NCBI GenBank assembly: GCA_947471745.1 | Contig: CANJKZ010000934.1 | Coordinates: forward strand, 372,001 to 436,000 | Direction: 5' to 3' | DNA from: Closterium sp. Naga37s-1 | Lineage: Eukaryota; Streptophyta; Zygnematophyceae; Desmidiales; Closteriaceae | DNA: 64,000 nt | Shown here: positions 1 through 11,045 of the stretch, piece by piece | Layout: every line of letters starts with the position of its first letter | How positions within the stretch are numbered: the stretch's first letter is position 1 | Notes under the pieces: generated by a model | What the model was told of the DNA's origin: nothing | Databases searched by the model: none | What the model saw: the letters and a program-made list of their open reading frames with translations, nothing else | Translations under genes and position numbers: made by a program

Positions 1-59
1 TGTGTGTGCGGTGTGCGGTGTGCTTGTGTCGTGTGTTCTCCAACCGCTTATCGCACCAG

Positions 60-713
60 ACTCGTGTTGCCTATCGCAGCAGCAATGGGGGAAGGCTTCT
101 CCTCCTCCCTGCGCACCTCCCTCCTCTTGCTCCGCTCACATGCCTCCGTCATCATCTCCCTCTCGCTCTCCTCCTCCCTCCTCTCCATCGCCCTTATCAC
201 CTCCCACGTTGCTGCGCTAGCTTCTCTTGGGGTAAGCACCTTCAGGGTAAGGCTAGTGATTCTGTAGCTCACTGTTTCTATGAGTAAGCCTCCCACAACA
301 ACTGGTCAGGTATTGTAGTTACGGTAGGTGTTTTCAAGTCACTTGGAGCAAATCTCTCTCCATGACTTCAAAAACTCGTTTTAGGCTTAACATTTACCCC
401 TTCATGTTCCCCTCTCTCTCCATCCTTGCAATGTCAGGCATTGTTTGGCATTTTCCTTGAGGGTGGACTGAATGAAACGCTTTTGGGCCGGCGGGTGGCA
501 GTCATTTGGGTCTTCCTTGCGCCTTCCATTGCTGCTGTGCTGCTGGTAACCTTGTTACAAGGGGCAAGCTCAGTTATGGTGCTTCGAAGAGTAGCTGGTA
601 GTAACTCCACAGCATCTCTTGCCGTTCCAGGTGAAAAATCCTCTCCGCCGGCAGTCAGTGGTCCCAAAATCTGGTTCGTGGAAAAGTATGATACGAGTAC
701 ACAGGTGACCTAA
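60..713 (+). CDS. 3' end of a multi-pass membrane protein gene (partial, two exons)
   Basis: Two exons are visible: 60-231, preceded by a pyrimidine-containing stretch and CAG, and 438-713, ending in TAA. The intron 232-437 starts GTAAGC, ends GTCAG and is phase 0. The joined frame gives two long hydrophobic stretches in the first exon (one starting LVLPIAAAMGEG, one rich in L/S/I), a third in the second exon (VAVIWVFLAPSIAAVLLVTLL), and a short polar tail ending DTSTQVT. This looks like the C-terminal half of a polytopic membrane protein. I do not recognise the family. The 5' part lies outside the window. The exact start of the first exon is inferred from the splice motif. Confidence 0.6.
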
Positions 714-1623
714 GTAGGGATTAAAGCTTGACATTGTGCTTGTAAATAGTGTATTTAATTAACTGTTTTGTATCATTAGAATGAAACCGTACACGCCCCT
801 TCAGATACTGTACTACTGGGTTGTTGACTCAGGATCTCAATGACGTCATCCGTAACTCTCGGAATTAACTCATCGAAGTTGGCGAGGTTCACTGCTGTGT
901 GGTTTCGGCCACTCCGGATCATTCGCGGATGAACTTCAGTTCCCATACAAACGAATTACTGCGAACAAAACTCCACACAGATGCAACAGCTAAATGCCAT
1001 GTCTAGCAATACAAAACTGCTCGCAGATGTTTTTGCGACGTTCGTGCGTGCTTGTTCTTGGACTGCTTAGTAATCTCAAGGCAATGTCGGTCTAAACAAA
1101 TACGCCCTCGATAGATTTCTCGGGATGGTGACAACATTCCCAAGACCAGCTAACCTGACATTCTCGGAGATTTGAGTTTTCTTGACCATGACATTCTCTC
1201 ACATCCATCTGGATTTCTTACCATCAGGTCAGGAAGCAGCACAAGAATCTAACAACCACCATCAGGTCAATCTCACTCCCAGGCCTGCTAACACCATTCA
1301 GTCTTATCGCCTGATCCTCTCAGCTCGTTTCGCCATCAGGAGGTTCGCAGGCCTGTGAGATCTGCGAATTCGCGTGAAGCGGTTCACGGATTGGTGGGAT
1401 TGGTCAGATTCTGAGTGCTGTTTCAATAGTTCCTGAACCGGGTATCCATTTTCGACTGGAAGCCATTATCTTCACCTTAAACCGATCTAAGCCCAAAAAG
1501 TCCGTTTTTTTCTCATAGATTCGGAGCACGTTGTCAATCCACGTGGACAAATTCACTGACATTGCAGCTCGGAACTCCGGACTTTTCATAGGTTGACGGG
1601 TCCAGACTGCGACTTCACGGAAA
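714..1623. other. Intergenic region, 5' flank of the coiled-coil gene
   Basis: About 900 bases with no convincing coding frame. It should hold the 3' UTR of the membrane-protein gene and the promoter and 5' UTR of the gene starting at 1624. I see no repeat, RNA gene or clear TATA box. Confidence 0.5.
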
Positions 1624-1745
1624 ATGGCTCACGTGCAGAATCCGTTCGACCTTCTGACGGGTGGAGGCGGCGCGGGCGGTGGTGCTGACGGAGGCTCCAA
1701 GAATCGCCGAAACCGGAAGAAGAAGCAGCAGCAATCTCAAGGAGA

Positions 1746-1777
<32 letters not shown>

Positions 1778-3515
1778 CTCAGCAGCAGCAGCAAAAGCAG
1801 GAGCCGGAGGTGGTTCAACCTGCACCAACCGAACCTCAACCGCCAACAGCCACGGCCGCTGCTTCGATCGGCCAGCAGGCAGATGCAGCTTCCCCCGCAG
1901 CTGCCTCTGCACCTTCCGCTGCGAAGAAGAAGAAGGGGAAAGGCGCAAAGGCGAGGCAGCCTCGTTGGGGGGACGAGGAGGAGGAACCAGCCAATGGCGC
2001 AGTCGCTGCTCCTGAGATCTCCTCCAAACCGGCAGGAGAAGCCGCCGCGCCGGCAGTTACGCCTTCATCTCCGCCGGCGGCCGGCACGGAAATTCCGCTA
2101 ATCAAGGATCCCAAGGCGTACGAGACGGGGGGCCTGATGCCGGCGGAATGGGGGGCGGAAACCGCGCGGGAGGAGGCGTGGCAGCAGGGCGGAAAGAGCA
2201 AAGGCGGAAAGCAGGCCAAATCCGCGGGTGCCGCCGCCGGCGCGGCTCCAGCTGCGCGTGGCGGGAACATCGGCGCTGCTGCTGTGCCTGCCCCGGGCGC
2301 GGGGGGAGCGATCAGCGCGGAAGCTGCGGCGCTGGAGGCGGCGGCGGAGGCGTGCGGAAGGGATGCGGAGGCGCGGGTGAGGCAGTGGCACGACTGGACT
2401 GTGCGCGCGCAACAACTGCCCGCGCCTGGCACTGCGACGGCGTGGAAGGAGGTGCGTGGGATAGGTGCATCAGCGGACGGATTATGGTTGGTTTGATTTA
2501 ACGCTTGTTTGTGCTGCTTCTGGCATTGCGACTGTTAATTTATGGGTTGTGATGAGCTTGTTTCTTATAAAATCGCGTTGGGGTGTTCTTTTTGTTTTTT
2601 TGTTTTTGTAAATCATATATTTAGATTCAGCCTCTCAAGTGACATTCCTTTTTTTTCTTCTCTGAATTTTCTGTGGCAGATCTTCTTGAGGAGTCGAGCA
2701 TTGGAGAAGACGGTTGAGAGCTGCATCACACTGCCTCTGTATCCCCACCACCTGCCGCACCTCCAGGTAGATTTGATATGATACGATTTTGCAATTGGCG
2801 TGGGGAGGGGAATGGGGAGGGGAGTGGGAAGGAGAGAGGGGAGGGGAGGGGAGAGAGTTGGGGTGAAGAAAGAAAAGATTGACCTTTTAAAAGGGACACT
2901 TTTCTGCACCGCCTGCCACACCTTCAGATGGATTTAATATGATCCGCATTTTCTTCCCCTGTCACCTCCACCTTCCTTTTTCCACCTCCCCCCTCCCGTC
3001 CGCCCTTTGAAACACCATAAAAAATCCACCACAACTCCCCTTCCTCTCCCCCCTCCGACCCCCTCACCCGCTCCCCTTTCCCACTCGCTCCCCCTCCATT
3101 CCCCTTCTTTTAAATGTGAGCCTACTACCAGGCGCTGCTCTCTGTGTCTCTGGGCCATCAGGAGGCGGCTCAGGTGATTTCTCAGGTGGCATCGGACCTC
3201 TCTCAGGTGCTATCCGAGGAAGGCGCCACCCTGGGCCTCACAGGTGGATCTGCAGGCAAGGGAGCAGCGGGAGGGGATGTGCGTGGGGCAGCTGCTAAGG
3301 CTCTGGCTGCTGCTGTGACTGCAGTGAAGGTGCGTGTAACGGGGGTGGTTGACCCATCTTACATCCGTCAACGCATTCTTTGTTTCTTCTCAGGCTTTTA
3401 CCTGCACTTTCTTCGCCCGAAAGCTCGTTGCACATACGCTACTGTATCAATCTTAAATTCCGTTTTATTTCATATTCCCCACCTCTTCCCGCTTGGGCGG
3501 GTCAGGGGGCCTGTG

Positions 3516-3575
<60 letters not shown>

Positions 3576-5165
3576 GTGTGTGTGTTTTATTTTTTTTACT
3601 TGTCACACACCTGTGGCTCATGTTATTCTGTGTCACTTCCATTCACCTCCCTCCGTCCCCATGCATGCAGCTGGGCGGGTCAGGGTGGGCGGTGGAGCGC
3701 ATTGCAGCACAGCTTGGGGACGCGGGTGTGTCCTCGAAGCTGCAGGAGATGCAGACCAAGGTGAGTCCGGGGGGACAAACTGGGCTATAGATGGGATGGG
3801 CTGAGGGCGGGATGGGATGAGAGGGAAAGGGCTGGGGGCAGAATGGGTGAGGGCGGAATGGCTGGGGGGTGAAAAGGCTGAGAGTGAAGAGGCACAGGGT
3901 GAGGGTGGGTGGTGAAGCGAATTGCCGTGCAGCTTGGCGACGCTGGCGTGGCTTGGGAGCTGCAGGTGATTGATTGAACTTTTGAGAATTCTCAAAAGTC
4001 AATCAATCGGTGACGCGAATTGCCGTGCAACTTGGTGATGCTGGCGTGGCTTGGGAGCGGCAGCTGACATGGTTGAAGCAGAAAGGCTTAGAAAAGGGAG
4101 CTGAGCGAATGTTCTTAAATGAAATGGGGGCAGGGCAAAGGGGGTGCGGATGAAAGGTTGGGGTTTAAGTTTCGGAATGCAGCTCATTGCTGCAGGAGGA
4201 GCAGTGGCAGGCACAAAAGCAGCAGCAGCAGCAGAAGTTGTTGTGATGACCCCAATCTCCCCCTCTTCCCCTCTCTTTGCACTTGACCAGGCAGCGTCAA
4301 TGGAGCATCAGCTGCAGCTCATTGCTGCAGGAGGAGCAGCGGCGGCGACAGCAGCAGCACTAGCAAATGTCGATTCCTCCCCATTTACTGCTGCCTCTCT
4401 TTCTCTCTGTTTACCAGGCCGCATCAATGGAGCACCAGCTGCAGATGATTGCTGCAGGAGGAGCAGCGGCAGCAGCAGCAGTGGGAGGCGCAGCAGCAGG
4501 GGTGGCTGCAGACGAGGGCGGAGCAGCAGCTCGTGGCGTGTACGTGCTCTGCTCTGCTCTTCTGTGCTCTGCTCTGCCTTGCTCATCTCTGCTCTTCTCT
4601 GCTTTGCTCCGCTCTGCTCTGCTTTGCCCTGCCCTGCTCTGCCCTGTTCTGCTCTGCCCTGCTTGTTCCCCAGCCTGCAATCCCCAGTACCAGCACCAGC
4701 CAATGCCCCCCCCTCCCACTCTCTCCTCCTTGTCCTGTTTCCTTCCCCTCTGCTTCTCCGCTTACAGACGGCTATCTCAGCTGGTGAACATCACCGAGTC
4801 GCGAATCAACCTCCTTCTCTCCAGCCTGCAATCCCCAGCGCCGTCCCCTGCCGAGTCTGCCTCTCCTGCTGCAGCGGAAGCAGCTGCTGCTGCCGCTCAA
4901 GCTTTGCAGTCTGTGCGCGACCTTACAGCCGAGATCGTCCGTCGGAAAAAACTCCCACCGACACCTAGCTCAGCCGCTCAGGGGAAAGCAGGAAAGCTGG
5001 TTACAACAGCGGTTGCAGGAGTAGGCGCGAGTGGGAAAGCTGGCGCTGCGGCTGGTAGTGGTGGTGTGGGAGGGGCAGCAGAGGAGGGCGGGTGGGAGAC
5101 GCAAGGGGGAGGAGGCAAGGGTGGGAAGAAGGGCGGGAAGAAGGGGGGTGGAGACAAGGGCAAAG

Positions 5166-5198
<33 letters not shown>

Positions 5199-8100
5199 GT
5201 GCAGCAGCAGGGGCGGCTGCAGTGGAGGAGGCAAGGAGGAAGCTAGAAGAGGCAGCAGTGGAGAGTAGCAAGCTGAGGAGCCAGGTGGAGGCTGCAGAGG
5301 CAGAGGCATCTAGGCTGCGATCGCTGTGGTTGGATGCAGAGGCGAGGCGGAAGCAGCTGGAGGAGGTGCTAGCTGCTGCCTCTGCTACTGCTGCCGGTTC
5401 TGGCGGAAAGGTAAGTTCGAAGTTGACTTGTGTTTGGTATAAGGAAAAAGATGGCGAAGCAGAGGCATCGAGGTTGCTGCGGTCGCTGTGGATGGATTCA
5501 GAGGCTAGGAGGAAGCAGCTTGAATAGGCTTTTGCTGCTGCCTCTGCTGCTGCTGCTGCTGGCAGTGGTGCTGTTGGAAAGGTGAGCTCTCTGTCAAAAG
5601 CAGAGACAGTGGAGTAGAGGCAGAACCAATGGGGCAGAGTCAGAAATTCGTGAGGACGAGGCGTTGAGGGTGCTGGATTGAATGTTGATCCCCTTCTCTC
5701 CTTCTCTCCTTTCGTCTCTCCCCTTCTCGCCTTCTCTCCCATTCTCTCCCCTTCTCCCCTGTTCGCTCTCCTTCTCCCTTCTCTCCCCTTCTTTCCCCTT
5801 CTCGCCTCTTCTCTCCAGTTCTTCCCTTCGCTCCCATTAATTCCTTTGTCTCTCCTCCTCTCCGTCCCTTCTCTTCTCTCCACTTCTCTCCCCTAACCCC
5901 CTTCTCCCCCCATCCAGTCCCCTGCAGCAGCAGCAGCAGCCCAGAACAGAGTCCCTGCACCAGCAGCAGCGGCTCAACCCGACCAGCAGCAGCAGCGGCA
6001 GCAGCAGGAGGGGCCGCAGCTGACGCCAGAGCAGCTGCACCAGCTGTGGTGTGCGCAGCAGCTGGGGGTGGTGCATGCTCTCGAGTCGAGTCTGTTGATG
6101 ACTTCATGCTACCTCCCCTTGCTTCTCCTCCCTTCCCTCCCTCCTTCCCTCCCTCCTTCCCTCCCCTTTCCCCTGCCGTTTTCTCCTCTTCCTGCCCCTT
6201 TCCTTCCCTTTTTCTCCCCTACCCTCTTGTTCCCCCCACCCAGTCCCCCGCAGCAGCAGCCCAGAACGTGGTCCCGGCACCAGTAGCGCCAGTAGCAGCG
6301 GTTCAACCCGAGCAGCAGCAGGGGCAGGGGCAGGAGGGGCCGCAGCTGACGCCAGAGCAGCTGCACCAGCTGCGGTGTGCGCAGCAACTGGGGGTGGTGC
6401 ATGCTCTCGAGTCCGTGCTGCAGCGCCCGCACATGCCCCTTCCAGGGCACGCTGGAGGTCCATTCTCGGTGAGAAAAAGCGAAGGAAAGAAGGAGAGGGT
6501 GGATGAAGAGGGCCTTGTGAGAGCAAGAGAAACAGAGAAAGGAGTGAAGGAGAAAGTGAAAAAGAGTGATAAGGGTTGTTTTTAGTGGGTGAGAGTGCTG
6601 TGCCTCACTGCCTAAGCGTCTCTTCTCCCCAAACCCTCTCCCCTCCCCTATTGTCCACCCCCGTCCCCTCAAGTCCTCCGTCTCCGTTTTACTCGCTCAC
6701 TTTCTGGAGACGTCTCAAAACTCTTCCCACCCCTCCCTACAACTCAATCCCTCCCCTCCCATTTCCCCCCTCTTGTGATTTCCAACCTATCTCCCTACTC
6801 TCCCCCTTCCTGCCCACTCCTAACCCCACCCCGATCCTCCCCTCCTCCACTCCCTCTCTCCCACTCACAGGGCGCCCCCGACCGCGAGGCAGCAGTGATG
6901 GCCGTGGTGGGGCAGGCAGTGGAGAATCATCTCAGTGCGCTCTCCGCCCTGCTGCACGCCAAGCTGGACCAGCTCAAATCGTAAGCCCCTCTGGCCTTTT
7001 GCCCTTGTGGCATTTTGCACAAGCGGTTATGCAAGCCTTTAGTTTCAGCAGTGATGCTCAAGTCGTTGCAAGGGTCAAGCAGTGGAGAGCCATCGCAGTG
7101 CGCTCTCCACTCTGCTGCATGCCAAGCTGGATCAGCTCAAATCGTAAGCCTTTTTGGTCGTTCTCCGGTTGGCCTTGGCCCTTGTGCCATTTTTCCCCTG
7201 TGGCCTTCCCACACCTTGGCCACATCCCTCTTTTCCATACCCTTCCTTCCCCCCACCCTCCTTCCGCTTCCCTCCCCCCACTCCCCCCTCCACGTCCACG
7301 CCCGCCCTCACCCCCTGCCCTCCTTCCTATTCCCCGTCCCTTCCTATGCTCTCACCTGCCCACCCTTCCCGTTTGAACACTACTACTGCTATCAGAGCCG
7401 GCGAGCGCCTGCAGTTCTCACAGAAGAAGATGCAGAAGGTGAAGGGGGAGAAGGATGCTCAGTCTCGGAGCTCTTCCTCACACCGTGCCCCACCCCCCCC
7501 AACCCTCTCCCACCCCCCACTAACCTTTCCCCCCATCAGAGCCGGCGAGCGTCTGCAGTTCTCCCAGGAGAAGCTACAGAAGATGAAGGCTGAGAAGGAC
7601 GCTCTGAAGGGCAAGCCACAGCTGGTGAGTCGCCTGGTGGGGGAATGGGGTCTCATGCTGCTGGGTCGTTGCGGTTTTGCACCACGGCCTATCGTGCTGC
7701 TGGGTGGTGGTGGCTGGTCCACATATCATTCTCAACACATGCTCTGTGTGATGGTGGCTGGTCCACACCTCGTTCTAAACACATGCTCTGGGTGGTGGCA
7801 CTTGTCCACACCTCGTTTTAAATTGCTTCAAGCATCTCTCACTTGCCACCTGGAAAACAGTTCAGCTCCACTTCTCCCATATTCGTTCCCCTTCCTTTCC
7901 TCTCTGATTTCCTTCCCTCCCATTTTCATTCTCCCCTCACTCATGTTCGTTCCCCTTCCCTCCCCTCTCCCATGTTTCTTCCCCTTCCTCCCCTCTCCCA
8001 TGTTTCTTCCCCTTCCTCCCCTCTCCCATGTTTCTTCCCCTTCCTCCCCTCTCCCATGTTTCTTCCCCTTCCTCCCCTCTCCCATGTTTCTTCCCCTTCC

Positions 8101-11045
8101 CTCCCCTCTCCCATGTTTCTTCCCCTTCCCTCCCCTCTCCCATGTTTCTTCCCCTTCCTCCCCTCTCCCATGTTTCTTCCCCTTCCTCCCCTCTCCCATG
8201 TTTCTTCCCTTTCCTCCCCTCTCCCATGTTTCTTCCCCTTCCCTCCTCTCTCCCATGTTTCTTCCCCTTCCCTCCCCTCTCCCATGTTTCTTCCCCTTCC
8301 CTCCCCTCTCCCATGTTTCTTCCCCTTCCTCCCCTCTCCCATGTTTCTTCCCTTTCCTCCCCTCTCCCATGTTTCTTCCCCTTCCCTCCCCTCTCCCATG
8401 TTTCTTCCCCTTCCCTCCCCTCTCCCATGTTTCTTCCCCTTCCTCCCCTCTCCCATGTTTCTTCCCCTTCCTCCCCTCTCCCATGTTTCTTCCCCTTCCT
8501 CCCCTCTCCCATGTTTCTTCCCCTTCCTCCCCTCTCCCATGTTTCTTCCCCTTCCCTCCCCTCTCCCATGTTTCTTCCCCTTCCCTCCCCTCTCCCATGT
8601 TTCTTCCCCTTCCTCCCCTCTCCCATGTTTCTTCCCCTTCCTCCCCTCTCCCATGTTTCTTCCCTTTCCTCCCCTCTCCCATGTTTCTTCCCCTTCCCTC
8701 CTCTCTCCCATGTTTCTTCCCCTTCCCTCCCCTCTCCCATGTTTCTTCCCCTTCCCTCCCCTCTCCCATGTTTCTTCCCCTTCCCTCCCCTCTCCCATGT
8801 TTCTTCCCCTTCCCTCCCCTCTCCCATGTTTCTTCCCCTTCCCTCCCCTCTCCCATGTTTCTTCCCCTTCCCTCCCCTCTCCCATGTTTCTTCCCCTTTC
8901 CTCCCCTCTCCCATGTTTCTTCCCCTTCCCTCCTCTCTCCCATGTTTCTTCCCCTTCCCTCCCCTCTCCCATGTTTCTTCCCCTTCCCTCCCCTCTCCCA
9001 TGTTTCTTCCCCTTCCCTCCCCTCTCCCATGTTTCTTCCCCTTCCCTCCCCTCTCCCATGTTTCTTCCCCTTCCCTCCCCTCTCCCATGTTTCTTCCCCT
9101 TACCTCCCCGCTTTTGCTCTTTGGCAGGCTGCAGCTCTCGCCAGGCCGTTGCAAGCCATTGAGCACATGCACAAGGTGCGGTGGTGCAGGGTGGGGCAGG
9201 GTGGGGCAGGGCGGTGCAGTGCGGTGCAGTGCGGTGCAGGGTGGTGCAGGGTGGCGCAGGGTGGTGCAGGGTGATTGTATGATGGTATTCTTTTCAGTCG
9301 ACTCAAAAGCTCTTGCCAGGTCACAGAGGGGCTCACCTATTGTATTCCTGTGCCCACCTGCCCCTCTCCCCATGCTATTCTGTTCCCCTTATGCTATCCT
9401 GTCCCTCTCATTCCCTCCTCTGCTCCACCCATCCATACAGACCCGAGTGGGTGAAGTCAGTCAGTGATGGCAGAGGCAGAGGTGCTCGAAGCAGCGCTGC
9501 AGAAGCCCCAGCTGCTGCACTCCCGTGCTCACCTGCCCCCTTCTATGCCCTCCTGTCCCCCTTATGCCTTGCCCCTTGCCCCTTGCCCCTTCCCAACAAC
9601 AGACTCGTGTTTCTGAGGTCCAATCGGTGATGGCAGAGGCAGAGGCACTGGAAGCAGCACTGCAGAAGCCGCAGCTGCGGTCGGCAGTGGCACTGCTGCC
9701 GCCCATGCCGTCAGTCAACGACTTCTTACAGCAGATCGGCGTCACGCTGCACCAGGTGAGAATGAGATTACAGCGATCCTGCTGCACCAGGTGAGAATGA
9801 GATTACAGCGATCCTGCTGCACCAGGTGAGAATGAGATTACAGCGATCCTGCTGCACCAGGTGAGAATGAGATTACAGCGATCCTGCTGCACCAGGTGAG
9901 AATGAGATTACAGCGATCCTGCTGCACCAGGTGAGAATGAGATTACAGCGATCCTGCTGCACCAGGTGAGAATGAGATTACAGCGATCCTGCTGCACCAG
10001 GTGAGAATGAGATTACAGCGATCCTGCTGCACCAGGTGAGAATGAGATTACAGCGATCCTGCTGCACCAGGTGAGAATGAGATTACAGCGATCCTGCTGC
10101 ACCAGGTGAGAATGAGATTACAGCGATCCTGCTGCACCAGGTGAGAATGAGATTACAGCGATCCTGCTGCTCCAGCCCCATTCTCCACTTTCTTTCCGTC
10201 TCAAACCTTTCCTTCCCTCCCCTCCCCTCTACCCCCCCATTCAGGTACACCAAGAGTATGCTGCTATCCAAGCAGGCGCGGCCAACTCAGCTGCTGCCTT
10301 GGCCGCTCCAGGCCGCATGCCCCACACCCTCTTTCCCTCTCAACTCAATCCTCCCCTCCCTCCCCTCCCTTCCACTCTCCCCCTATCAGGTACACCAAGA
10401 GTATGCTGCCATCCAAGCAGGTGCTGCCAACTCAGCTGCTGCCTCTGCCTCCGCTGCTATTGCTACTGATCTCATACTCCATACCCTCTCAATTGAATCC
10501 TCCCTGCCTCCCTTCCCCTCTCCCCCTATCAGGTACACCAAGAGTATGCTGCCATCCAAGCAGGCGCGGCCAACTCTGCTGCTGCCTCTGCTTTTTCCTC
10601 TCAACGTAACCCTCGCCTCCTCTGCTCCCTCCCCTCCCCTCAGGTTCACCAAGAGTATGCTGCTATTCAGGCAGGTGCTGCTAACTCAGCTGCTGCCTCT
10701 GCCGCCGCCGCTGCCGCCGCCGCAGCAGCCGCCGCCGTGCCTGCTGCTGCTCCAGGTGCCTCTGGGAAGAAGCAGGAGAGGGGGGCAGGAAGGAAAGGAA
10801 ACACTGGTGGCCCGGCTGCTGCTCCCCCTGCTGCTTCTGCCCCTGCCGCTACCCCTGCCCCTGCTCCTTCTCCGGCTGCTGTGCCCGTGCCTGCTGTTGC
10901 TCCTGTTGCTGTGCCAGCAGCAGCGCCAGCAGCAGCAGTGGAGGCAGCAGCAGCAGCTGCACCGAAACCGGCATGGGGGGTGCAATCTGCTTGGGGGGGT
11001 TCAGGCTTTGGTGGTGTGATTGGGATGATGGGGCTAACGGGGTGA
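1624..11045 (+). CDS. Ala/Gln-rich coiled-coil protein of unknown function, 12 exons, 982 aa
   Basis: Exons: 1624-2451, 2680-2766, 3132-3329, 3671-3760, 4458-4537 (least certain), 4768-5410, 6244-6468, 6871-6980, 7540-7624, 9128-9175, 9603-9755, 10644-11045. All have GT..AG borders and phases agree, giving 983 codons including TGA. The protein starts MAHVQNPFDLL, then has basic RNRKKK, polyQ and acidic/Ala-rich low-complexity segments (1-276), a helical block with LPLYPHHLPHLQ (277-371), probable coiled coils around 372-450 and 590-640 (ARRKLEEAAVESSKLRSQ), an LTPEQLHQL segment (about 680), further helices (718-849) and an Ala/Pro tail ending FGGVIGMMGLTG. The NPFDLL start followed by basic residues resembles the N-termini of some plant RNA-binding proteins, but I cannot assign a family. 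The ATG lies in exon 1 with no upstream in-frame alternative I would prefer. Exon 5 was chosen because only its frame matches both neighbours in phase. Confidence 0.72.
3516..3591. repeat. (TG)n microsatellite in intron 3 of the coiled-coil gene
   Basis: About 35 TG dinucleotides with one interruption, followed by a T-run. It lies between exons 3 and 4. Open frames across it are artefacts of the repeat. Confidence 0.9.
3906..4457 (+). repeat. Truncated tandem copies of exons 4 and 5 (coiled-coil gene)
   Basis: Two partial copies of the exon 4 core (GCGNATTGC...CAGCTTGG) lie at about 3906-3967 and 4013-4070, separated by a 41-bp palindrome. Two partial copies of exon 5 follow (about 4179-4240 and 4291-4365), each carrying the CAGGAGGAGCAG start but running into stops. 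The third copy, 4458-4537, is the only one that fits in phase. Copy borders were judged by eye. Confidence 0.75.
3968..4008. repeat. 41-bp palindrome with ACTTTTGAG-AATT-CTCAAAAGT core
   Basis: Near-perfect inverted repeat: outer arms GATTGATTG/CAATCAATC enclose the core. It sits exactly between two truncated tandem copies of exon 4. It belongs to the dispersed TTTTGAG..CTCAAAA palindrome family described in the findings. Confidence 0.9.
5455..6110 (+). repeat. Partial copies of exon 6 (3' end) and exon 7 in intron 6
   Basis: At 5458-5580 the end of exon 6 is repeated (frame EAEASRLLRSLWMDSEARRKQ, then a stop). At about 5918-6100 most of exon 7 is repeated (EGPQLTPEQLHQLWCAQQ), diverging after CATGCTCTCGAGTC where the true exon continues. 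Both lack a usable downstream border, so they read as non-functional duplicates. The stretch between them is CT-rich. Confidence 0.75.
7050..7462 (+). repeat. Partial copies of exons 8 and 9 (coiled-coil gene)
   Basis: About 7062-7147 repeats the end of exon 8, including its AAATCGTAAGCC donor context. About 7394-7460 repeats the start of exon 9 (CAG followed by AGCCGGCGAGCG). The complete exon 9 is 7540-7624, because only it has a GTGAGT donor in phase. Confidence 0.75.
7935..9108. repeat. CT-rich 28/29-bp minisatellite, about 41 units, intron 9
   Basis: Units alternate between 28 and 29 bp, with core CCCATGTTTCTTCCCC followed by TTCCCTCCCCTCTC or a one-base-shorter form. The array lies between exon 9 and exon 10. 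The strand asymmetry is extreme (nearly all pyrimidine on +). Because of the repeat, several frames on both strands stay open for 370-700 codons. These are not genes. Confidence 0.93.
9290..9309. repeat. TTTTGAG-type palindrome abutting a truncated exon 10 copy
   Basis: CTTTTCAGTCGACTCAAAAG. The bases just to its right (AGCTCTTGCCAGGTC) match the start of exon 10 (AGCTCTCGCCAGGCC), so the palindrome abuts a truncated exon copy. Confidence 0.85.
9441..9530 (+). repeat. Partial copy of exon 11
   Basis: Repeats ACCCGAGTGGGTGAAGTC...GCAGAGGCAGAGGTGCTCGA with small changes relative to exon 11 (9603-9755) and diverges after CAGCTGCTGC. It precedes the complete exon in the same intron. Confidence 0.7.
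9756..10172 (+). repeat. 35-bp minisatellite (about 12 units) carrying the exon 11 donor site
   Basis: The unit runs GTGAGAATGAGATTACAGCG then ATCCTGCTGCACCAG, 35 bp with no length variation. Eleven full units span 9756-10140 and a partial twelfth follows. The unit ends with a copy of the last exon 11 bases (CTGCACCAG) and starts with the intron donor GTGAGAATG. Each repeat therefore recreates the exon-intron junction. Confidence 0.95.
10240..10610 (+). repeat. Three truncated copies of the start of exon 12
   Basis: Copies at about 10245-10312, 10391-10460 and 10534-10600 each begin with CAGGTACACCAAGAGTATGC after a pyrimidine tract and an AG. They repeat about 65 bases of exon 12 and then diverge. 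The functional exon starts at 10644 (GTTCACCAAGAG). Several copies keep plausible 3' splice sites, so some could be spliced in. Confidence 0.8.

Noticed and set aside
3380-3804. Frames with long Val/Cys runs
   Set aside because: Translations of the (TG)n microsatellite in an intron.
7154-9467. Open frames of 370-706 codons on both strands
   Set aside because: They only exist because the 28/29-bp repeat lacks stops in several frames. The products are pure repeats of one motif and overlap a well-supported intron.
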